A stretch of 64,000 bases of DNA from QHWT01 sp963755695 (GTDB lineage: Bacteria; Acidobacteriota; Vicinamibacteria; Vicinamibacterales; 2-12-FULL-66-21). The DNA is taken from positions 2,480,001 to 2,544,000 of the forward strand of contig CAVWLB010000010.1 in NCBI GenBank assembly GCA_963755695.1. Direction: 5' to 3'. Made by a program: the position numbers and the translations under genes. The notes under the pieces were generated by a model that worked only from the letters and a program-made list of their open reading frames with translations, was not told where the DNA came from and did not search any database. The stretch's first letter is position 1; each line of letters starts with the position of its first letter. Below, one piece after another: positions 28,002-37,058 of this stretch.

Positions 28002-29264
28002 TTACATTTCTCCGGTCGCGACCGCGCGATCGGTACCGAGCTGAATCGCGCGGTACCCGCCGCGCGTCTTGAAGTAGGCGTAGAGGCCGCCGAAGATGAC
28101 GGTCAGGATGACGCAGAGTCCGGCGACCATCTGGAGCGCTGCTCCTGGTCCGAGCTTGTCGATGCGTGCGCCCATGATCGGCAGCGCGACCGCCACCGAG
28201 AGCATGCCGGCGCCGCCCATCAGCGAGATCAGCAGCGCGCCGCCCCGCGGAAACTGCTCCGCCGTCACGCCGATCATCGTCGGCCAGAAGTAGCTCTTGC
28301 CGACGCCGAAGAGCGTGGCCGCCGCAAACGCGACGACCGCGCTCGTGCCCGGCTGAAGACCGCCGAGCCAGTAGAGTCCGACGCCCGTGAGGATCGAGCA
28401 GACGAACAGAGCGTGCCGATCGGCGTTCGCGATGCGCGATGCCGCTGCCGAAGCGTGCGCAGCAGGAACATCAGGCCCGCCGTGTAGACGAGGAACAGCA
28501 CGCCCTGCAGCTGCGGCACGAGATCGCCCATGACCTTGGGGAACCACTGGTCGGGACCGAGCTCCGCCGCTGCCGTCATCCACATGCAGACGAACAGGAG
28601 CAGGAACAGCGGCTTGGCCGTCTCGCGCCCACATGTCGCCGGTTGACACGTTCGATTGCACCCGCTCGGTCATGCGGGTATGGCGTCGAAAACGCCATCG
28701 ACCAGGTAGATCGCCGCGGGGATGAGAATCGTCGACCAGCTTGATCTGCCAGCTGGCGCCGAACGCCGGTCATCAGCGACCGCGAGCAGCCCGCCGATCA
28801 CCTGCCCGCCCGGCCACCACGCGTGCAGCATGTTCAGCCGCTTGGTCTTTTCGTCGCTGTAAATCGTCGCGACAAGCGGGTTGATGACCCCTTCGACCAG
28901 GCCCTGCGAAAGGCCCATGACGATGAAGCCGGCATACAGCAGCGTCGTGCCGGCATTGTCGAAGATCGACGCGACCGGCGCCGTCGGGTGCGGTGCGAGC
29001 AGCACCAGCCCGATGCCGAGAAAGTAGCCGAGCGACGAGAGGATGTGCAGCGCAGCGCATCCCGACCATGTCGACGAGCGCGCCGCTGATGAAGATCGCA
29101 ATCGTGAACGCCCAGAACGCTGGACTGAAGATCAGTCCCATCTGCTCGTTCGTGATCTGGAACGCCGTGCTCATCGGACCCGCCACGTCGCCGCGGATCG
29201 CGAACACCATCGAGGTCGTCACGAGCGACACGCAACTGGCGACGAAGAGTCTCTGCTTCTGCAT
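28002..29264 (-). pseudogene. MFS transporter (sugar-type), multiple frameshifts
   Basis: Starts at ATG 29264 with a strong GGAGGA ribosome site. Four partly overlapping frames together give a 12-helix MFS protein: VTTSMVFAIRGDVAGPMSTA (N-terminus), FIVMGLSQGLVEGVINPLVA, a middle part with LQGVLFLVYTAGLMFLLRTL, and the C-terminal half with GVGKSYFWPTMIGVTAEQFP. At least four frame changes lie between 28440 and 29060. The pattern resembles sugar/proton symporters found next to sugar-processing genes. It is 18 bp downstream of the FG-GAP gene and is probably co-transcribed with it. Either decayed or badly sequenced. Confidence 0.72.
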
Positions 29265-29282
29265 CTGGTCCTCCGGTGACCG

Positions 29283-30555
29283 CTAGCGGCTGCTGGCCGC
29301 GGCCCGGCCAGGCCGCCGTTTGGAGAGATTTTCTATCAGAAACAGGCCGCTCTTCCCAGCGCACACCAGATCGAGGTCGCCGTCGCCATCGATGTCGACT
29401 ACCGGGATCTGCATGCCGCCACCGATGCGGCCGCCGTATTCGATCACATGCCGGATCCATTCGACATCATGGCCGGAGCCTTGTCCCTGGCCAGCCGCGG
29501 GCCCGCTCGCGGAGCCGGAAGCCAGCCGCGACTCGTACCAATACACGCCGAGCGGCTCCCGCTCACCGGGATCGCCGCCATTGTGAGCCATGAACCGCTT
29601 GCCGGTGACGAGGTCCATGCGACCATCGCCATTCAGGTCCACGAGCGTCGACGCGTGGGCCTGCGACCATGCGTTGTCGATCGTTCGGCGCGTCCACGGA
29701 CCGCTCGGGGTGTGCTCGAACCAGAAGACGCCGTAATCGTGGCCGGCGCCGGCAACGACGTCGTTGCGCCCGTCGCCGTTCACATCCATCACATGCATGA
29801 ATCCAAGAGAGGTCTGTTGAGGACCCGGCGGGCTGGGGTGTGCCTCCGTTCCCTGCGCCGGAGCGGGTGACGTTGGTCGTGTCCCAGTCCGGGTGGAACG
29901 GCCAACTGCTGCCGCGGGGATCCGCCGGGGCTTCGAGCCAACCGCGAGGGGTCAGGATGTCGGTCCGCCCATCCTTATTGATATCTCCCGCCCCGATGCC
30001 GTGGCCGTAGCTCCGGTCGCTGACGACGTGAGCGGCGAACGCGCCTTGCCGAACCTCGTACCACGCCTGTGGGGTGCCATTCTCCTGCGCGACGATCTCG
30101 TTTGCCCTGCCGTCGTTGTCGATGTCCGCCAGGATCGCGAACTCGATGTTGAAGCCCGCGTGAACCTCCGCTTCCTTCCAGGGCGAGGTCGAGTCGGCGC
30201 GCCCGGGATTCTTCCACCAGGCAATGCGCTTGGCGAACCACGACACCGAGACGATGTCGGGATAGCCGTCGCCGTCCACATCGACCGGCAGATCGCTGAA
30301 GTCGTCGATGTACTGCTGGGTGAAATTCAGATCGCGGAAGCGGTGCTTCGTCCACGCCGGCGCTTCGTACCAATGCTCGCCCGAGATGATGTCAGGTCGG
30401 CCATCGTGGTTGACGTCGGCGACCGCTGCCGTCTCGCTTGCACCAAGATCGATCGTGTGCGGCTGAAACGGGATCTCAGGCGGGCGCGGTCTCGCCTGAA
30501 ATCCGGCCGATACGCCGGACGCCAACAGCACGACGACCGATAGTCGTGGGAGCAT
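29283..30555 (-). CDS. Exported FG-GAP/VCBS repeat protein, frameshifted
   Basis: A signal peptide (MLPRLSVVVLLASGVSAG) precedes repeated calcium-binding-type motifs: DVNHDGRPDIIS, DVDGDGYPDIV, DIDNDGRANEIV, DINKDGRTDIL, then DVNGDGRNDVVAG, DLNGDGRMDLVTG and DIDGDGDLDLVCAG. The second group is in another frame; the change lies near 29800, since SSTDLS and GFMHVMDVNG join there. It is a predicted seven-bladed propeller of integrin-alpha type with about seven repeats, likely cell-surface or periplasmic. It follows a PQQ-like gene by 3 bp in one minus-strand operon. Substrate unknown. Confidence 0.8.
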
Positions 30556-30558
30556 CCG

Positions 30559-32178
30559 TCAGGGCGTCACGCCAAAGCAATAGAGCGTGCCGTCGTAGGT
30601 GCCGAGATAGACGCGGCCGTTGACCACGGTGATGCCCGAGAAGTGATTCCATTGGTGCATCTGGTCGCCGCTGGACCAGAGTTCCTGGCCCGTCTGGGCA
30701 TCCAGGGCATAGATCACCGCGCGTGTCCCCTTCGACGCGCGAATGGTCGAATCGAACTGCAGTCCGATGTCGGGAAACGACTGGCCGGAGTATTCACCGC
30801 TCCCGTAGCCGAACACCATCCCGTTGACCACGATCACCGGCTCGCCGCGATGCATGTCGCGCGACACCCACGCCGGCGTCAGCGCCAGGGCGCCATTCTT
30901 CTCTTCCAGCTTGAACGCCGCGACGCCGCCTTCCTGTGGCGTCGGCGTGTTCATGATCGGCGCCTTGAACTGCGAATGGACCGGACCCCAGAACGGTGCG
31001 AGGACCCAGCGCGTGCCGCTCGCGTCTTCCCACGTCGAGAGTGCGCCCCAGCTTCCCGCGTCCTGGAAGTCCACTTCCTCGTTGCAGAACAGATCCGTCT
31101 TGAACAATGGCGTCTGGTGATCCGCGCCGCCGAGCGATTTCGGGTCGAGCAGATACACGCGGCACTCCTTGCCCGAGGCCGCCATCAATTGGCGTCCCTT
31201 GTAGGTGAAGATCGTGGGCGTGTTGTTGGGATCGAGATCGCGCTTGCGCAACCAGTCCCAGTTCCTGGGGGTGTAGTAATCCTTCAGCTTCAGGTCGTTG
31301 CCCTCGACCTTCACGCCGATGACGCTGTTGCCGTAGCGCGGCGGATCGCTGGTTGGATCGTAGACGCCGTCTCCGGTCGTCGAGTAGGCATTCCCCTCCG
31401 AATCGATCACTGCGCCCCGACGTCCCCACGCACCGCCGCTTCCGGCGTTGTAGGTCATCACCTTGTGCTCGGGGTCGTCCAGTTTCACCGCGGCAATCGA
31501 GATGCCTGCATAGGTGTCGGCCATCCATAACGTGTTGCCGACCAGATTGAGCGCCCAGCCCTTGCCTTCGTGAAACTTGAACGACGGCTGCAGATCGATC
31601 CCATCTGCCGCGTTGAGAATATGAAGCATGCCGTCGCCGGTGACGAAGTAAATCGGCCGGCGTCCCTGCGCGTCGGCAGGGCCGATGACGGGTGTGTCGC
31701 TGCTGCCGCCGGGCCGCAGGAAGCCGAGGTGACGCGGATCGCTCGGCTGCTGCTGTCCCCGACCGCCGCCGAATCCGGCGGGAGGTGACGGAGGTTGGTA
31801 GGTCCAGTGCCTCTGCCACAGGACCTTGCCGGTCTCGACGTCGAACGCATACAAGTTGTCGGAGATCCCGGAGACGAACCCGACCTGTTTGGTTCCGTTC
31901 GCGGTCTTCAACTGGCCGACCACCAGCACCGGCATCAGCGAGTGCAGCGCGCGCGGCTCGTTGTCGGTCTGCAGCTTCCACAGCAGCTTCAGGTTCTTGA
32001 CGCTCTCCTTCGTCAGGATCTTTTCATCCCTGTTCCAGCCCGTGCGCTGGTTGTCGCCACCGTCGGTGATCCAGTCGATCAGTTGTCCCGTCTTCGACGC
32101 GGGAGCCTGCGCGCGCGCGGCGATTCCGAACCCGTACACCACCGCGACGGCCGCAGACGCCAATATCACTCGCCTCAT
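30559..32178 (-). CDS. PQQ-binding-like beta-propeller protein, exported
   Basis: 539 residues from ATG 32178 (ribosome site AGAGGA). The signal peptide is RRVILASAAVAVVYGFGIAARAQ. The propeller blades carry PQQ-type WD motifs: ETGKVLWQRHWTYQP, AQTGQELWSSGDQMHQWNHF and KNLKLLWKLQTDNE. It resembles quinoprotein dehydrogenases or Pyrrolo-quinoline repeat proteins but lacks a clear cytochrome domain. It is the second gene of a minus-strand operon with another PQQ-like protein and the FG-GAP protein. It may oxidise a sugar or alcohol, or act as a scaffold; catalytic residues cannot be assigned with confidence. Confidence 0.82.
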   Translation of the reverse strand: MRRVILASAAVAVVYGFGIAARAQAPASKTGQLIDWITDGGDNQRTGWNRDEKILTKESVKNLKLLWKLQTDNEPRALHSLMPVLVVGQLKTANGTKQVGFVSGISDNLYAFDVETGKVLWQRHWTYQPPSPPAGFGGGRGQQQPSDPRHLGFLRPGGSSDTPVIGPADAQGRRPIYFVTGDGMLHILNAADGIDLQPSFKFHEGKGWALNLVGNTLWMADTYAGISIAAVKLDDPEHKVMTYNAGSGGAWGRRGAVIDSEGNAYSTTGDGVYDPTSDPPRYGNSVIGVKVEGNDLKLKDYYTPRNWDWLRKRDLDPNNTPTIFTYKGRQLMAASGKECRVYLLDPKSLGGADHQTPLFKTDLFCNEEVDFQDAGSWGALSTWEDASGTRWVLAPFWGPVHSQFKAPIMNTPTPQEGGVAAFKLEEKNGALALTPAWVSRDMHRGEPVIVVNGMVFGYGSGEYSGQSFPDIGLQFDSTIRASKGTRAVIYALDAQTGQELWSSGDQMHQWNHFSGITVVNGRVYLGTYDGTLYCFGVTP

Positions 32179-32275
32179 GTCATATCCTCTGTGACTCGAA
32201 CCCCGAACCTTTCGCCTTCGCCGCCAGGCGGCTTCCACCTTCCGCGCTTCGCGCTACGGCGGACAAGCGCCGCTC

Positions 32276-32297
32276 GCCCCTCGCCCCTCGCCCCTCG
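32276..32297. repeat. Short CGCCCCT heptamer array
   Basis: Three copies of CGCCCCT (GCGAGGG family read from the other strand) sit right behind the stop of the PQQ-like gene at 32299, in the 120-bp gap before the next gene of the operon. Confidence 0.75.
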
Positions 32298-32298
32298 A

Positions 32299-34035
32299 TC
32301 ATCGTTCCATCGGAATGCCAAACGCGTACAGCGTCCCATCGTGCGTGACGACATAGACCTGGCTGTCGCCTGCCGCCGGACCCACGCTATGCACGAACGA
32401 GGTGATCGTGGTGCCGCTGCTCCACAGTTCCTTGCCCGTCGCCCCGTCGAGCGCATACAGGACTGCAGGCTTCGATCGACCGGCGCGCTCGGCGGCGGTG
32501 CCGGCCCCGCGATCCTCGCCACTCGACAACGCGAAGACCACGCCGCCGACGATGGCCGGCGTCACCGGTGAGATGAGATCGCGCGATGTCCACGCGACGC
32601 GCAGCGCCGGCGCGGTTCCCTGATCCGCGAGTTGCAACGCCACGACGGCGCCGTTGGATCGAGACGGCTCGGATCCTTTCGACGGCCCCGCAACCGATGC
32701 CAGGATCCACCGGCTCCCCGACGTGTCGTCGATCGTCGCGAGACCAGTGATCGTTCCATCCGCGCTGGTCAGCGATTCGCTCGACGCGAGCGGCGACGGC
32801 GGGGTCCCGGACGCGAGGCTCGCGGCATCGAGCACATACACTCGCCCGTCCTTGTTGCCGGCGGCGACGAATGCGTGTCCCTTGTCAGCGAACACGATTG
32901 GCGCCGTGGTGAATGGTGTCTTCGCGCTGAACGTTCCTGTCACCTCCAGCGTCTTCGGCTCGAGCGCAACAACCGCGTTCGTGTCGCTGGTGCCGGAGGC
33001 TTCGCCCCCGGTTGCGGCGTAAACGGTGCCGTCGGTCCCGAACGCCGGACCATCTCCGGCAACGGCTCCCTTGGTCTCCCAGTGCGTCACAGTGTTGGCA
33101 TTGTTCGCGAGCTCGATGGCCCAGACGCCATTCGGCGCGCCGCCGCAGCTGCCGGTTGTCGCGGCGTACAACACTGAATCGAGCAAGATCGATCCGGTCG
33201 TTCTGGTGCCAGGAGGAAGGAATTTGATCGCCGGTACCATGTCGGTGCCGTCCTGCGGATTGAGTGCGTGAAGCAGCCCACCGCTGGAGATCGCATACAC
33301 ATTCGCGTTGCCGCCGCGCGTGGCAGCGTAGCCGCCAAGCACCGCGTTCGGCCCCGGCCCCGACCCCGGCATCGGAGGATTGTCGGATGGCGGTGGCGGC
33401 ATCGGCGCCGTACCGCGTCCCGCGGCGGCCAGTCGTGGATCCGGCGCGCCGCCCACGACGGCCGCGCCCGGCGCCCGCGGAACTCCCGCAGCCGCCGCGG
33501 CCGGCGTGCCCGCGGCATTGGCGGGCGGCTGACCGGCCCCGCCGCGTCCGCGTCCACCCGCGGCCGATGACGAGGTGAGCGGCGATGCGCGCGTAATCGT
33601 CGTCAACGCCCCGGAACAGGCGACAGATGCACTCTGGACCGGCGATCCGGTTTCGAGGCGCCGCTGCCAGAAGAGACGCGAGAGATCGTAGTCAATCGCG
33701 AAGACGGCGTCGGAGCTCCCGCCCACGAACGCCAGAGCCTTGAAGCCCTTGTACGAAATGATGTTCGGCAAGAGGACCGGTTGCGTGAGTCCGTCCAGCT
33801 GCTTCGGCTGATTTTCGAGCGTTCGCTTCCAGAGGAACTTGAACGCTTTCGAGACGCTGTCCTGGTTCAACTTGGGATCGGCCTTCACCGATGCGGTGCG
33901 TTGCGCGTCGGCCCCGGCGGTCGCCCAGGGCGGCGGCCCGCCGCGCCCTTGCGCATCGACGGTCGGTGGCATCATCAACGCCGCGGATACAGCGAGCACC
34001 GCGGCGCGAATCGTCATCGTTTTCATGGTGCGCAT
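32299..34035 (-). CDS. PQQ-binding-like beta-propeller protein, exported, with large low-complexity insert
   Basis: About 578 residues from ATG 34035 (an ATG at 34026 is equally possible). The signal peptide ends near ALMMPPTVDAQG. Blades show PQQ-like motifs (FKFLWKRTLENQPKQLDGL, DLSRLFWQRRLETG and ATGKELWSSGTTITSFVHS). A ~90-residue Gly/Ala/Pro-rich insert around residues 150-240 (GGRGRGGAGQPPANAAGTP) interrupts the propeller between blades. It is the paralogue of the following gene (same blade style and C-terminal DGTLYAFGIP against DGTLYCFGVT). First gene of the operon; likely periplasmic. Confidence 0.82.
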   Translation of the reverse strand: MRTMKTMTIRAAVLAVSAALMMPPTVDAQGRGGPPPWATAGADAQRTASVKADPKLNQDSVSKAFKFLWKRTLENQPKQLDGLTQPVLLPNIISYKGFKALAFVGGSSDAVFAIDYDLSRLFWQRRLETGSPVQSASVACSGALTTITRASPLTSSSAAGGRGRGGAGQPPANAAGTPAAAAAGVPRAPGAAVVGGAPDPRLAAAGRGTAPMPPPPSDNPPMPGSGPGPNAVLGGYAATRGGNANVYAISSGGLLHALNPQDGTDMVPAIKFLPPGTRTTGSILLDSVLYAATTGSCGGAPNGVWAIELANNANTVTHWETKGAVAGDGPAFGTDGTVYAATGGEASGTSDTNAVVALEPKTLEVTGTFSAKTPFTTAPIVFADKGHAFVAAGNKDGRVYVLDAASLASGTPPSPLASSESLTSADGTITGLATIDDTSGSRWILASVAGPSKGSEPSRSNGAVVALQLADQGTAPALRVAWTSRDLISPVTPAIVGGVVFALSSGEDRGAGTAAERAGRSKPAVLYALDGATGKELWSSGTTITSFVHSVGPAAGDSQVYVVTHDGTLYAFGIPMER

Positions 34036-34115
34036 TGTATCGAGGCGGTCGCAGAGTGGCGAGCGTTTGGCACAGCGAAACACGCGCGTGGAGATCGCGA
34101 ACGGCGCGGACGCGA

Positions 34116-36485
34116 TCAGCGACGGAATATCAACCTCAGGTTGACGCCGACGCGGCGGCCCGATCCGAAATGCGTGCCGCTGAAGGCGTTACCGAAGTTG
34201 AATGCGTAGAACTCGTTGGTGATGTTGTTCAGCCAGAGCGTCCCGGACACGTCGGCACGCTCGCGTCGCATGAACGTCCACTCGGCCTGCAGGTCGGTAA
34301 TCGCGTACGGACGAACACGCCCCGAGTCGAAATCCACGACCTCGACGCCGCGGCGCTCGCGCAACGCCGCGATGTCGTCCTCGTCCAGATCGTCGAGGCC
34401 CACGGGCGTGCCAGTCTGATATCTGAAGGCGCCGGCCACGTGCCACCGTCTTCGATCGTCGCCGAAGGCGAGCGTCGCCGAAAGCGCGTGGCGCTGATCG
34501 TGATCCGGTGTAAAGCGAGTCCCGTCCTGAATCTGCGCGACCTCCTCCTCGAGGAACAGTCCGCCCGTGAACGGACCGAACTGCTCCACGCGAGCATGGG
34601 TGTACGAGAGCGCGCCCGACCAGCCATGGTACGGCGACAGGTCGAGACGAGCGTCGATGCCCCATGCGTGTTGCCGTGCCACGCTGTTCGGCACGGTCAG
34701 CGTCGTCCCGAAGAACACGTTCGGATCGCCGACATCCCGCGCGCGCCGGCGCCACACGGAGAGATTCACGCGTGCATGCGGCGACAGGTCCTGTGAAAGC
34801 GACAGGTCGAGCGCCGTCTGTCTTTCCGGCGGCAGGCTCGAACCGCCGCCGATCTCGTCGCTCTCGAACGGCGACAGCTCGCGCGCTTCTTCAGAGGATG
34901 CGAGCAACAAGTACTCCGACTGCGGTGGCGCGAAGAGCCTCTGCGCGGACGCACGAAGGACCGTCCCCGGCCGTGGTTCGTACGCCATTCCCGCCCGCGG
35001 ACTCCATTGCGACGACGCGATCAGGAGACGGCTCCGATCGAAGCGAATCCCAAGATTCACGGTGAGCTGGTTGGAGGCGCGATACACGTCCTGCGCAAAC
35101 ACCGACCACAACGATGGGTGCCGGCGATCGGCGAACACGAACGGGTGCGCCGGATCGTGGGCAATTGCGGCGTCGGTGAGTCCCGCGTCCTCTGCCGCAT
35201 CCGGATCGGTCACCGCAAACGAGAACTGCTCGTCCAGGCTCAGCGCGGAGACTTCGAAACCGGCTTTGGCGGTGTGGCGCGCGCGCTGATGTGTGAGACT
35301 CCACAGCAGACCCCGGCGATCGTTCGATCGGTTGGCCGTGCTGGTGACCGGCGTATCGTTCGGCGATGCCATCAACGTGGCGGCGCCGTGACGGCCGTAG
35401 ACCGATGCCTGCCACACGGTGCGGTCCGAGACAATCCGCTGCCACGACCCGGACCCGAGAAACTGAGCCATGCGCTGTCGCTGATCCTGCCCGGCCTGCT
35501 CCTGGCTGAAATCGTGAGGAACGTCGTAGCCGTTCCGCCCGCCTTGCCCGGAGGCCGTAAAGAGGTTGGACGTGGTCCGCAATGTGAACTGCGTTGTCGC
35601 GGCGGCGGCCCATCCTTCGTTGTGCAGGTTGTCGGGATCGACCGGATCGAGAAAGCGGTCGGATCGCTCGTGCGACGCGGTGAACATCAAGCCGGCGGCG
35701 CGGCCCAGCGGTCCCGATGCGGCGCCTTCCACGTGTCCGGTCGCCATGTCGGCGACGCCGGCATCGAGCGTGCCGGTCCATCCGGCATCCAACCCGGTCT
35801 GAGAGCGAACTTCGACAATTCCGCCACTCTTGAACCCGAACTCGGGCGGGATGTACGCGTCGAGTACGTGAACCGAGGCAATGGCCGAGGCACTGGGAGG
35901 AATGCCGAACAGTCGATCGAGCCGTTCGTAAACAGGGATTCCATCCTGAACGTACAAGAGGCCGTCGTCCACGCCGCGAACGTGCACCAGCCCGTTGTCT
36001 TCCGCCATGAAGCCGGGCAAACGGACCAAGGCACTCTGGATGCGGTGTCCCGGCAGAGGCTCCTGTGCGCGACGTACGGCATCGCCGGCGATCGACGCGG
36101 GTTCTTCCGCGGTCAGCGCCCCGGCATCGCCCCGCACCACTACGTCTTCTTGCAAGGAAGGGCCAACCTGCAAGACGAGTTCGACCGGCAACGAGCCGCG
36201 AACGACGATGTGTTTACTGAGCAGGACGGTGGAGTGAAGCTCGACCCGGATGACGTACGCGCCGGGCGCGACATCGGCGATCTTGAACGACCCGTCCGCG
36301 GCGCTCGTGCGCGTCGCCACGGTGGTGCCGGTCGAATCCTGGAGCACGACAGTGGCACCCACGACAGGCTGCCGGCCGGCGTCGAGCACGATTCCGGTGA
36401 TCGCGGAAACCTGCAGTTGCGCGGCCGCGCTCGCGGGGACGAGCAATGCGACGAGCATCGCGCGGCCGAGGTCGATCCAGGACAT
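34116..36485 (-). CDS. TonB-dependent receptor with carboxypeptidase-regulatory-like N-terminal domain
   Basis: About 789 residues. The signal peptide (AMLVALLVPASAAAQ) is followed by a CarboxypepD_reg-like beta sandwich (GIVLDAGRQPVVGATVVLQD) at ~28-110, a plug domain (VHVRGVDDGLLYVQDGIPVY) at ~160-260 and a 22-strand barrel ending in a family-type C-terminal strand (VGVNLRLIFRR). ATG 36485 is preferred because AAGAAGGAG precedes it; a GTG at 36509 would add eight residues. It is an outer-membrane importer, substrate unknown. It is divergent from the helix-hairpin-helix cytochrome, with only 45 bp between the starts. Confidence 0.9.
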   Translation of the reverse strand: MSWIDLGRAMLVALLVPASAAAQLQVSAITGIVLDAGRQPVVGATVVLQDSTGTTVATRTSAADGSFKIADVAPGAYVIRVELHSTVLLSKHIVVRGSLPVELVLQVGPSLQEDVVVRGDAGALTAEEPASIAGDAVRRAQEPLPGHRIQSALVRLPGFMAEDNGLVHVRGVDDGLLYVQDGIPVYERLDRLFGIPPSASAIASVHVLDAYIPPEFGFKSGGIVEVRSQTGLDAGWTGTLDAGVADMATGHVEGAASGPLGRAAGLMFTASHERSDRFLDPVDPDNLHNEGWAAAATTQFTLRTTSNLFTASGQGGRNGYDVPHDFSQEQAGQDQRQRMAQFLGSGSWQRIVSDRTVWQASVYGRHGAATLMASPNDTPVTSTANRSNDRRGLLWSLTHQRARHTAKAGFEVSALSLDEQFSFAVTDPDAAEDAGLTDAAIAHDPAHPFVFADRRHPSLWSVFAQDVYRASNQLTVNLGIRFDRSRLLIASSQWSPRAGMAYEPRPGTVLRASAQRLFAPPQSEYLLLASSEEARELSPFESDEIGGGSSLPPERQTALDLSLSQDLSPHARVNLSVWRRRARDVGDPNVFFGTTLTVPNSVARQHAWGIDARLDLSPYHGWSGALSYTHARVEQFGPFTGGLFLEEEVAQIQDGTRFTPDHDQRHALSATLAFGDDRRRWHVAGAFRYQTGTPVGLDDLDEDDIAALRERRGVEVVDFDSGRVRPYAITDLQAEWTFMRRERADVSGTLWLNNITNEFYAFNFGNAFSGTHFGSGRRVGVNLRLIFRR

Positions 36486-36530
36486 CTCCTTCTTCGAACT
36501 GTAATACACTTTTTAGATGGGCACCTTCGT

Positions 36531-37019
36531 ATGAAGCGAGACGATCTCCGGGTCACAACGCTCAGATCGTGGTGTCTCACCGTCGCGGTCTCGATCGCTT
36601 TGTCGTTGGCGTTCGCGTCAGCCGCGAGGGCTCAGGAACCGGCCGACGACCCTGGCGCACAGGAGTTCCAGGCGGTCTGCTCGAAGTGTCACCCGCCGGA
36701 TCGAATCGTCGCCGCGCGGCGCACCAAGACCCAGTGGGAAGAAACCCTGGACAAGATGACCAAGCTGGGTGCGCCGATCACCGACGACAATTACGACCTG
36801 CTCATGTCGTTCCTGGTTCACCACCACGGAAAAGTGAATGTCAATCGGAGCGTCGCGGCGGACATCGCCGAGGCCGTGGGACTGACCACGGAGGAAGCGC
36901 AGGCAATCGTCAAATACCGCGACGACAACGGCCCGTTTGCGGATTTCGAGGCGGTGACCAAGGTTCCGGGCGTCGATCCGAAAAAGCTGGAAAAGAACAA
37001 GGACGCGATATCCTTCTAG
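36531..37019 (+). CDS. Single-heme c-type cytochrome fused to a ComEA-like helix-hairpin-helix domain, exported
   Basis: 162 residues. The signal peptide (LTVAVSIALSLAFASAARAQ) is followed by one heme motif CSKCH (50-54) with a short helical cytochrome-like region, and by a C-terminal helix-hairpin-helix pair (VNVNRSVAADIAEAVGLTTE and TKVPGVDPKKLEKNKDAISF) at ~100-162. The two-part design resembles ComEA-like or PsbU-like HHH modules, which bind DNA or stabilise complexes. It starts the plus-strand run cytochrome, YVTN lipoprotein, TonB receptor and may pass electrons from a quinoprotein. The role of the HHH part is unknown. Confidence 0.82.
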   Translation: MKRDDLRVTTLRSWCLTVAVSIALSLAFASAARAQEPADDPGAQEFQAVCSKCHPPDRIVAARRTKTQWEETLDKMTKLGAPITDDNYDLLMSFLVHHHGKVNVNRSVAADIAEAVGLTTEEAQAIVKYRDDNGPFADFEAVTKVPGVDPKKLEKNKDAISF

Positions 37020-37058
37020 CAATTGCCTGCGTCGTCGGTCGCGGGTATCTTCTCACTC

